Assembly: GCA_964571845.1 (NCBI GenBank)
Contig: CAZNDM010000087.1
Span: forward strand, 1-64,000
From: WFZT01 sp964571845
GTDB taxonomy: Bacteria > Hydrothermota > Hydrothermia > B15-G9 > WFZT01
Reading direction: 5' to 3'
DNA length: 64,000 nt
The position numbers were made by a program, and so were the translations under genes. The notes below the pieces were generated by a model. The model ran no database searches and was not told the origin of the DNA. It worked only from the letters and a program-made list of their open reading frames with translations. Within the stretch, counting starts at the first letter, position 1. The number at the start of each line of letters is the position of its first letter. Of this stretch, positions 34,724-41,489 are shown piece by piece.

Positions 34724-35435
34724 CATTGTATATGGCAGGAATCCCGTTTTTGAGCTCATAAAAACTCAGCCAGAAAAGATCCAGAAAATCTACATTCAGA
34801 AGGGAATAAGGATAGACCGTAAAATCTGGAGGCTGATTCAGGATCTAAAGATCCCGGTGAGTCAGGTATCGAGGGAAAAACTCACCCAGCTTGCGGGAAA
34901 TCATCATCAGGGAATAGCTGCAAGGATAATGCCTGTTGAACCTGTGCACTACAGAAAAATTATTGAGGATGTCGTTTCCAGAAAAGGTATTTTAACTGTA
35001 ATCGACCGGGTTGAGGACCCGGGGAATCTTGGTAACATCATTCGAACAGCTGAAGTTCTCGGAGCCCAGGGCATAGTTATCCCTGGCAGAAGGAGTGCAC
35101 CTCTGAGTGAGGCGGTCGTAAAAGCCTCGGCGGGAGCTATTTTTCACATACCCATTTCGATTATCTCCAGTGTCGGAAACTTTCTTAAGGAATTTAAAAA
35201 GGCAGGGGGTTTTGTCGTGTCCATAGAAATTGGTGGTGAAAATATTTTCGATTTTGACTTTCCATTTCCTCTTGCACTCGTGATCGGCGGCGAGGATCAG
35301 GGAGTGAGTCGTCTCGCCCTTAAAGAGAGCGATTTTGTCGTAAGCATTCCGATGAAGGGGAAGACGGGATCACTCAACGCATCGAGTGCATTCGCCATTG
35401 CCCTCGCTTTTGCCGTTAGATCAAAAAAATCCTGA
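34707..35435 (+). CDS. rlmB: SpoU/TrmH family RNA 2'-O-methyltransferase
   Basis: Predicted 242-residue rRNA or tRNA ribose methyltransferase. The N-terminal L30e-like domain (about 1-75, VYGRNPVFELIKTQPEKIQKIYIQKG...LAGNHHQGIAARI) is followed by the SpoU knot: TVIDRVEDPGNLGNIIRTAEVLGAQGIVIPGRRS, IGGEDQGVSR and GSLNASSAFAIALAF. GRNPVFE and HHQGI are typical of RlmB, which methylates G2251 of 23S rRNA in E. coli, but TrmH paralogues look similar. ATG 34707 has AGGGGG upstream and the gene overlaps its neighbour by 17 bp. Confidence 0.85.
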   Translation: MKTFPDIVYGRNPVFELIKTQPEKIQKIYIQKGIRIDRKIWRLIQDLKIPVSQVSREKLTQLAGNHHQGIAARIMPVEPVHYRKIIEDVVSRKGILTVIDRVEDPGNLGNIIRTAEVLGAQGIVIPGRRSAPLSEAVVKASAGAIFHIPISIISSVGNFLKEFKKAGGFVVSIEIGGENIFDFDFPFPLALVIGGEDQGVSRLALKESDFVVSIPMKGKTGSLNASSAFAIALAFAVRSKKS

Positions 35436-35533
35436 ATCCCCGGTTCAAAAAGCTTGTAAATTTTCAGGGTCACCACGGTACCAAAAAATTATCCAAAAGT
35501 CTGGAATACCGTTATGGGAGTTTGACCGTGCTA

Positions 35534-35569
35534 TTTACAGGGATTAGGCTGAATTTTATAATTTTATCG
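35534..35569 (+). promoter_or_regulatory. Leaderless promoter of the psiE-xdh operon
   Basis: TTTACA (35534-35539), 17-bp spacer and a perfect TATAAT (35557-35562). The ATG at 35570 is 7 bases downstream with no ribosome site. The TTG start further upstream (35522) lies in front of this promoter and is rejected. Confidence 0.7.
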
Positions 35570-36022
35570 ATGAAAAGGATTGTAAGAGTACTTGAGATCT
35601 TCGATGACATAGTTTACACGGCAATCTCCGGATTTCTCATCCTCATATCCATCACCATCTTCTCCTACGCCTTCGTTAACTTCCTCATAGGGCTTTTTCA
35701 GCACACCTCTGTGGTCCATCTAACGCTGAAAGTCCTTGAGGATATGCTTCTTATTCTCATTCTTCTTGAGATCATCTGGCTCGTTTTGAATTATCTCAAA
35801 TCTCGCACCCTGACGGTGGAACCATTCCTCTTCATAGGCATTATTTCTGGTGTCAGAAAGATCCTGATTATAGGCGCACACTCGGTGGAAGAGATAAGTC
35901 TCGACAAAATCAAGATATATGAATTTGAGACCATCATCTCCCTGATTGTTGTGGTTGCCCTCGTTGTTTCCCTTTACCTGATACGAAAGAGTCGCAGTCT
36001 TTATCTCCAGAAAAGGGATTGA
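35570..36022 (+). CDS. PsiE-like membrane protein
   Basis: Predicted 150-residue integral membrane protein of the phosphate-starvation-inducible PsiE family. Four hydrophobic segments are visible (about 17-40 GFLILISITIFSYAFVNFLIGLF, 50-72 KVLEDMLLILILLEIIWLVLNYL, 83-100 FLFIGIISGVRKILIIGA, 115-138 IISLIVVVALVVSLYLI). The segment RTLTVEPFLFIGIISGVRKILI matches PsiE. Function unknown. It opens an operon with the xanthine-dehydrogenase maturation and structural genes. Start is set by a leaderless promoter. Confidence 0.7.
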   Translation: MKRIVRVLEIFDDIVYTAISGFLILISITIFSYAFVNFLIGLFQHTSVVHLTLKVLEDMLLILILLEIIWLVLNYLKSRTLTVEPFLFIGIISGVRKILIIGAHSVEEISLDKIKIYEFETIISLIVVVALVVSLYLIRKSRSLYLQKRD

Positions 36023-36025
36023 TAA

Positions 36026-36853
36026 ATGTCTGAAGAAATCCACAGAGAAATCCTGAAACTTTACGAGGAAGGCGGGGAAGGGGTACTCATCACTGTAATT
36101 GAAAAAATAGGCTCAGGTCCAGCAACAGTCGGTAAAAAACTACTTTTAACCCACGACGGTAAAAAGATCGGGACTGTCGGAGGCGGCTCACTTGAAACTC
36201 TTGCCATCCAGAAAGCCCGTGAATTCATGAAAAAGAGAGAATCCGGAATCATTACATTTGCCCTTGATGAGGATTTTACTGCGAGAGAGAAGCTTCCTAC
36301 AGGACTCATCTGCGGTGGGGAGGCAAGGCTGTTCTTTGAATACATAGGACCCCTTCTGAGACTTTACATCTTTGGGGCAGGCCATGTCGGCCGTGCAATC
36401 GCTGAATATGCGAGAAACCTGAAGTATTTCGTCACGGTCGTTGACAGCAGAAAGGAAGTTCTGAACGGTATTACTGCTACGAAAGTTATCCATTCACGAT
36501 ACGACACAGTATTTAAAGACGATCCCCCACCGGACGGAGGTTTCTTCGTCATCACCACCCATTCTCACATCCTTGATCTCCAGATTCTGAGAAGGGTTTT
36601 TGACTGGAAACCTTCCTATGTCGGGATTCTCGCATCGCGAAACAAGGGAGAAACTCTTCTCAATGCTCTTTACGAGGAAATCGGGGACAGAATTAACTGG
36701 GATGTTATCTACACACCCATGGGGCTGGACATTGGCGGCAATTCACCCCACGAAATCGCAATATCAGTCCTTGCCGAAATTCAGGCAATTCGAAACGGGA
36801 AGGTCCCTGTAAAACACAAGCGTCAGCTGTTCCAACCGCTCCATAAGAAATGA
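36026..36853 (+). CDS. xdhC: XdhC family molybdenum-cofactor insertion protein
   Basis: Predicted 275-residue XdhC/CoxI protein, which binds the molybdenum cofactor and inserts its sulfurated form into xanthine dehydrogenase. The N-terminal XdhC domain is about 1-100 (GEGVLITVIEKIGSGPATVGKKLLLTHDGKKIGTVGGGSLETLAIQKA and TGLICGGEARLFFEYI). The C-terminal Rossmann domain has LYIFGAGHVGRAIAEYARNLKYFVTVVDSR and VGILASRNKGETLL...IYTPMGLDIGGNSPHEIAISVLAEI. It ends 4 bp inside the mocA gene. It fits the neighbouring xanthine dehydrogenase genes. Confidence 0.9.
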   Translation: MSEEIHREILKLYEEGGEGVLITVIEKIGSGPATVGKKLLLTHDGKKIGTVGGGSLETLAIQKAREFMKKRESGIITFALDEDFTAREKLPTGLICGGEARLFFEYIGPLLRLYIFGAGHVGRAIAEYARNLKYFVTVVDSRKEVLNGITATKVIHSRYDTVFKDDPPPDGGFFVITTHSHILDLQILRRVFDWKPSYVGILASRNKGETLLNALYEEIGDRINWDVIYTPMGLDIGGNSPHEIAISVLAEIQAIRNGKVPVKHKRQLFQPLHKK

Positions 36854-37491
36854 TCGGCGGAATCGTCCCTGTGGCAGGTATCTCCAGCAGGATGGGTAGA
36901 TGGAAGCCCGGAATTGATATTGGCGGAAAACCTCTCATCCTGAGGACAATTGATCCACTCATGAAAACCGCGGATCTGATCGTGATTGTGGGTGGCTACA
37001 GATTCACTGATCTGCTCCGGATTCTGGAAAACGCTTTTAGCTGCCATTCTAAGTTACAGGCTGTTCCGGGAACCTCCACGATTTTATTTGAAAAATCGTG
37101 CGGAGACAAAAGTCTCCTCGTGGTCAAAAATTCCCGATACCACACAACAGACATGTTCCACTCCATCCGCCTGGGAGCAAAATTTCTGCCGGAAGACACA
37201 GAAAAATTCTTTATTCTTCCGGGAGATTATCCATTTCTGCAAAAAGAAACTTTTATCAGGTTACTCAATGTGGATGCAGACATCGTGATCCCCTCATTTC
37301 AGGGCAAGAAGGGACATCCTGTTCTTTTAAAAGGGGACCTGCTCGAAGACCTGAAAAACTTCTCTGACGGTAATTTGAGGGATTTCACGAAAAAGTTTAA
37401 AATTGAGCTGGTTGAGGTAAACGATCCCGGAATTATCAGGGATACAGATACACCGGAGGATCTCGAATGGCAGAAATTTCAAAGCCGGTAA
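36850..37491 (+). CDS. Molybdenum cofactor cytidylyl/guanylyltransferase-like NTP transferase
   Basis: Predicted 213-residue MobA-like NTP transferase. N-terminal VPVAGISSRMGRWKPGIDIGGKPLILRTIDPL is the nucleotide-binding signature (G-x-S-x-R-M-G). FILPGDYPFLQKETFIRLL has the metal-binding GD, and VIPSFQGKKGHPVLLKGDLLEDL with GNLRDF follow MocA. MocA makes the cytosine-dinucleotide molybdenum cofactor used by xanthine dehydrogenase-family enzymes; the neighbouring genes support that role. It overlaps xdhC by 4 bp and the large subunit gene by 25 bp. Confidence 0.8.
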   Translation: MIGGIVPVAGISSRMGRWKPGIDIGGKPLILRTIDPLMKTADLIVIVGGYRFTDLLRILENAFSCHSKLQAVPGTSTILFEKSCGDKSLLVVKNSRYHTTDMFHSIRLGAKFLPEDTEKFFILPGDYPFLQKETFIRLLNVDADIVIPSFQGKKGHPVLLKGDLLEDLKNFSDGNLRDFTKKFKIELVEVNDPGIIRDTDTPEDLEWQKFQSR

Positions 37492-39623
37492 AGCGCGTGG
37501 ACTTTGAGGAGAAAGTAACCGGAGCCGCTAAATTTGTCGCCGATGTGGATATTCCGGGAATGCTGACAGGAAAGCTCTTTTTGTCCACCAGGCCAAGGGC
37601 ACGAATTGAAAATGTGATTTTTCCCGAAATTCCAGAAGGTTACTACATTTTCTCTCACAGGGACATACCGGGCTCAAACAGGCTGGAGATCGTCATTGAC
37701 GACATGCCGTTTCTTGCCGAAGATGAAGTCAACTATTTTGGCCAGCCTGTTTTTCTTGTCGTAGGTGAAGACCCTCAAAAAGTTGAAGAAATCCGAAACT
37801 CAATAAAGGTTGAATACAGAGACATCCCCCCAATTCTGAGCATAGAGGATGCCGAATCGGGTCGTTTTCCACCAGTTTATGGCGACAATAATGTTTTTGC
37901 GGATTATTCTTTTTCAAAAGGAGATCCGGATCGCGCCTTTAGCGAAGCCGATGAAATCGTTGAGGAGGTTTACAGAACCGGTTATCAGGAACATGTTTAT
38001 CTCGAAACACAGGGTGTGGTCGCTACATTTGAGGATGGGATACTCACTGTATTTGGATCAATGCAGTGCCCCTTTTATGTAAAGGACGCTGTTTTACGAA
38101 TCACAGGGTTAACTGAAGAAAAGGTCAGGGTGATCCAGTCTCCAACAGGCGGGGGTTTTGGCGGTAAGGAGGACTTCCCTTCCCTAATCGGTGGTCTTGC
38201 AGCGCTCGCTACGCTCAAAACGGGTAAGCCCGTTAAAATCCTTTTGAACAGAGAGGAAGACATTGTTGCAACGACCAAAAGGCACCCATCAATCTTGAAA
38301 TACCGAACTGCGATAAAAAATGGCAGGATAATCGCAATTGACATCGATGTGAAACTCGACGGGGGAGCCTATGCCACTCTTTCAGCGATTGTTTTAATGA
38401 GAGCAGTGATTGCTGCCACAGGAATTTACCGATTCCCAAATCTGAGGGTCAGAGGCAGGGCTTTTGCGACGAACAAACCGCCTTCCAGTGCATTCAGAGG
38501 GTTCGGTGCTCCTCAGGTCTTCTTTGGCATTGAAATGCACATGAATTCTCTATCCGAAAAACTGGGTTACAACCCGATGGAATTCAAGAAATTGTACGCG
38601 CTCAGAAAAGGTGATACTACGTCAACTGGAGGCACGATGCGGTCTGAAGTTAAAGTGCCTGAAATGATCGATCTTATTGATAGAATGTCAAACTTTCGAG
38701 AAAAGTACACTCACTATAGACGCAGGAAGAAGTTTGACCTCAATGAGATAACAGATAAGCCTCTCAAAGGTATAGGATTTTCAATTTTCTTCCGAGGATG
38801 TGCACTTACAGGTAAGGGAGAGGACAAGGTAAAGGCAACTGCGGGTCTGAAAAAATACCCTGACGGTAGAGTTGAGATACTCGTCGCAAATACAGAGATA
38901 GGACAGGGGGCTCGCACGGCACTGACGAAGATCGTCTCAAGTATCCTAAACATACCGGCGGAAAAAGTTATTTACAACTATCCAGACACATCGAGGGTGC
39001 CGGACTCGGGTCCGACAGTTGCATCCAGAACCACCATGGTGGTTGGTAAGCTTCTCGAAAAGGCAGCAAGGAAAATGCTCGACATGTGGGACAGAAAACA
39101 GGAATTTGCAGTTTTTGAGACCTACACAAGACCAGAAGGGCTGAACTGGGATGAGAAAAATTTCAAAGGTGATCCTTACCTTGACTATTCATGGGGCGCC
39201 AATGTGGCTGAAGTTGAAATTGATCCCCTGACATTTGAAGTCAGAGTAAAGAAAATATGGGCAGTTTACGATATTGGGGTCCCAATTGACGAGAGGATGA
39301 TGAGAGGTCAGATTGAAGGAGGTATCGCCCAGGGTCTGGGTTATGCCACTCTCGAGGTTCTCGAATTCAAAAACGGGGTTCCCATGCAAAAAAGTCTAAC
39401 AGACTACATCATACCGACAAGCCTTGATGTTCCTGAAATAGAGAGCAGGGTAATCGAAAATCCATCGAGGCTTGGTCCATACGGTGCAAAATGTGCAGGC
39501 GAAGTGCCATTTGTTGGAGTTGCTCCTGCAATCGCTGCTGCAATCTCCCTTGCCATCGGCAAAAATATCAATAAGATACCCGCAACACCTGAATACATTC
39601 TGGAGGTGCTGAGTGAAGATTAA
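37467..39623 (+). CDS. Xanthine dehydrogenase family molybdopterin-binding subunit
   Basis: Predicted 718-residue molybdopterin-containing large subunit of the xanthine dehydrogenase/aldehyde oxidoreductase family, shorter than typical (about 770). Seen: VDFEEKVTGAAKFVADVDIPGMLTGKLFLS at the N-terminus, PTGGGFGGKEDFPSLIGGLAALA (molybdopterin loop), RGFGAPQVFFGIEMHMN, VANTEIGQGARTALTKIV, and KCAGEVPFVGVAPAIAAAISLAIG with the catalytic Glu (family GEP, here GEVP). GGAGG site. With the adjacent 2Fe-2S subunit it could hydroxylate purines, aldehydes or N-heterocycles; the substrate is unknown. No FAD-binding subunit gene accompanies it. Confidence 0.85.
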   Translation: MAEISKPVKRVDFEEKVTGAAKFVADVDIPGMLTGKLFLSTRPRARIENVIFPEIPEGYYIFSHRDIPGSNRLEIVIDDMPFLAEDEVNYFGQPVFLVVGEDPQKVEEIRNSIKVEYRDIPPILSIEDAESGRFPPVYGDNNVFADYSFSKGDPDRAFSEADEIVEEVYRTGYQEHVYLETQGVVATFEDGILTVFGSMQCPFYVKDAVLRITGLTEEKVRVIQSPTGGGFGGKEDFPSLIGGLAALATLKTGKPVKILLNREEDIVATTKRHPSILKYRTAIKNGRIIAIDIDVKLDGGAYATLSAIVLMRAVIAATGIYRFPNLRVRGRAFATNKPPSSAFRGFGAPQVFFGIEMHMNSLSEKLGYNPMEFKKLYALRKGDTTSTGGTMRSEVKVPEMIDLIDRMSNFREKYTHYRRRKKFDLNEITDKPLKGIGFSIFFRGCALTGKGEDKVKATAGLKKYPDGRVEILVANTEIGQGARTALTKIVSSILNIPAEKVIYNYPDTSRVPDSGPTVASRTTMVVGKLLEKAARKMLDMWDRKQEFAVFETYTRPEGLNWDEKNFKGDPYLDYSWGANVAEVEIDPLTFEVRVKKIWAVYDIGVPIDERMMRGQIEGGIAQGLGYATLEVLEFKNGVPMQKSLTDYIIPTSLDVPEIESRVIENPSRLGPYGAKCAGEVPFVGVAPAIAAAISLAIGKNINKIPATPEYILEVLSED

Positions 39624-40071
39624 TTTTGTACTCAACGGAAAATCCGTAGAACTCGATTCCAGGCCCGACGCCAGATTACTTGACATTTTGAGAGAAAAAC
39701 TCGGGATAAAAAGTGTCAAAGAGGGGTGCGGAGAGGGCGAATGTGGTGCATGCGCGGTTATTCTCGATGGAAAAGTTGTCAATTCCTGCCTCGTCCCGGC
39801 AGTTGCAGTACACGGAAGCAGGATCACAACCCTTGAGGGCATCCTTGAAACCCCGGAGAACATGAGAATAAAAAGAGCCCTCGAAGAAGCGGGAGCTGTC
39901 CAGTGCGGATTCTGCACCCCCGGGATAGTTCTTGCAATATATACCTACTTGAAAAATGGGGGCACAGCAGATGACACTTCCATAAGGAAATACCTTGCCG
40001 GTAATCTTTGCAGATGCACAGGCTACAACATGATCATAGAAGCTGTGAAACTTGCCATTGAAAAGGGCTGA
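39613..40071 (+). CDS. Xanthine dehydrogenase family 2Fe-2S subunit
   Basis: Predicted 152-residue small subunit with two [2Fe-2S] clusters. Plant-type ferredoxin motif GCGEGECGACAVILDGKVVNSCL (about 39-61) and second motif QCGFCTPG (about 98) with CRCTGY (about 134). GTG start preceded by GGAGGTG and overlapping the large subunit gene by 11 bp. It transfers electrons from the molybdenum site. The usual FAD subunit (about 280 residues, CoxM type) is absent from the operon, so the electron acceptor is unclear. Confidence 0.9.
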   Translation: MKINFVLNGKSVELDSRPDARLLDILREKLGIKSVKEGCGEGECGACAVILDGKVVNSCLVPAVAVHGSRITTLEGILETPENMRIKRALEEAGAVQCGFCTPGIVLAIYTYLKNGGTADDTSIRKYLAGNLCRCTGYNMIIEAVKLAIEKG

Positions 40072-40080
40072 TTGTACTTT

Positions 40081-41478
40081 TCAGCTAATCTGACGGTTCA
40101 ATTTTATCCATTCGATCGCCTTCTCTATCCTCCGGATACATTCATCCTTACCGATAACAGCCATCAGTTCAAAGAGTCCGGGACCAAAGGTCCTTCCTGT
40201 AACTGCGAGTCTTGTCGGATGTATCAACTTTGCTGCACTGATGCCGAGCTCCTCAGCAAGCGAGCGAACAGCACTCTCAATACTTTTTTCGTCAAAAGAA
40301 TCGAGTTTTTTTAACCTCTCGACCAGCAAAGCCAATCTCTCTTCGACTCCCTCCTTAAAGTGCTTTCTCACACCCTTTTCGTCATACTTCTCGACATCCC
40401 TGAAAAAGTACTCTGAGAGCTCGACAAAGTCTTTGAGTAGCCTGACTCTTTCTTTCAGTAGTGGCACAACTTTTCTGAACTTTTCCCTGTCTCTGTCAGA
40501 TTTTACCAGGCCCGCCTTTTCGACAAATGGCAGGGCGAGTTCATAAAGCTCCTCATCTGATTTCATCCTGATGTATTCTGAATTTATCCAGTAGAGCTTA
40601 TCAAGGTCAAAAACAGCCGCACGCTTGCCCACCCGCCTGAGATCAAAGAGCTTAATCATCTCTTCCTTTGACACAATTTCCCTGTTTTCGCCCGGAGACC
40701 ATCCAAGCAGAGCGAGAAAATTAAATAGCGCCTCCGGGAGAATCCCGATGTCGCGGTACTCAAGCACTGATGTGGCACCGTGACGCTTGGAAAGCCGTTT
40801 TTTGTCCGGTCCGAGGATCATGGGCAAGTGAGCGAACTCCGGAACATCCCAGCCAAACGCCCTGTAGATAAGAATTTGCTTGGGTGTGTTGGATATGTGG
40901 TCTTCACCCCTTATGACATGGGTTATTCCCATGTAGTGGTCATCAACGACAACGGCAAAGTTGTAAGTTGGTATGCCATCAGATCTTACTATGACAAAAT
41001 CCCCGATGTCTCTGTTGCGAAAACTTATGTGTCCTCTGATTATGTCGTCAAACTCTGTTGTCCCTTCATCCGGGACGCGGAACTTTATGGCAAGAGGTTT
41101 GTCACTGTACTTTTCAGGATCAACTTCATAGCATTCCACGCCGCCACCCTCTTTCTCCAGTTCCTCTGGCGGTGTATAGCAAAAATAGGCAAGTCCCTTA
41201 TCAACAAGCTCCATCGCGTATTTTCTGTAAATCTCAAGTCTATCAAGCTGGTAAACTATATCCTCATCCCAGTTGAGACCGAGCCAGAGCATAGCCTCTT
41301 TGATGTACTCCTCCATCTCCTTGCTGGATCTTTTTACATCAGTGTTCTCAATCCTGAGCAGAAACTTTCCGCCTTTGTTGCGTGCAAAAAGCCAGTTATA
41401 CAGGGCTGTCCTCGCACCACCGACATGCAAATATCCCGTTGGAGATGGTGCAAATCTTACACGAACTTCCTTTCCCAT
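40081..41478 (-). CDS. gltX: Glutamyl-tRNA synthetase
   Basis: Predicted 465-residue class Ia aminoacyl-tRNA synthetase. Features: RFAPSPTGYLHVGGARTALYNWLFAR (HIGH region), LRIENTDVKRSSKE, VVDDHYMGITHVIRGEDHISNTPKQILIYRAFGW, and KKRLSKRHGATSV (KMSKS-type loop). A C-terminal anticodon-binding region follows. An alternative start five codons earlier (41493) would run into the kinase-helicase gene. ATG 41478 has GAGGAGG upstream and is used. Whether it is a discriminating enzyme or also charges tRNA-Gln cannot be read from sequence. Its stop is 9 bp from the convergent 2Fe-2S gene. Confidence 0.92.
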   Translation of the reverse strand: MGKEVRVRFAPSPTGYLHVGGARTALYNWLFARNKGGKFLLRIENTDVKRSSKEMEEYIKEAMLWLGLNWDEDIVYQLDRLEIYRKYAMELVDKGLAYFCYTPPEELEKEGGGVECYEVDPEKYSDKPLAIKFRVPDEGTTEFDDIIRGHISFRNRDIGDFVIVRSDGIPTYNFAVVVDDHYMGITHVIRGEDHISNTPKQILIYRAFGWDVPEFAHLPMILGPDKKRLSKRHGATSVLEYRDIGILPEALFNFLALLGWSPGENREIVSKEEMIKLFDLRRVGKRAAVFDLDKLYWINSEYIRMKSDEELYELALPFVEKAGLVKSDRDREKFRKVVPLLKERVRLLKDFVELSEYFFRDVEKYDEKGVRKHFKEGVEERLALLVERLKKLDSFDEKSIESAVRSLAEELGISAAKLIHPTRLAVTGRTFGPGLFELMAVIGKDECIRRIEKAIEWIKLNRQIS

Positions 41479-41489
41479 TTTTGTCCTCC

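Noticed and set aside
35522..35569. TTG start 16 codons upstream for the PsiE-like gene
   Set aside because: It lies before a consensus -10 box located 7 bases ahead of the ATG at 35570, and the family N-terminus matches the shorter form.
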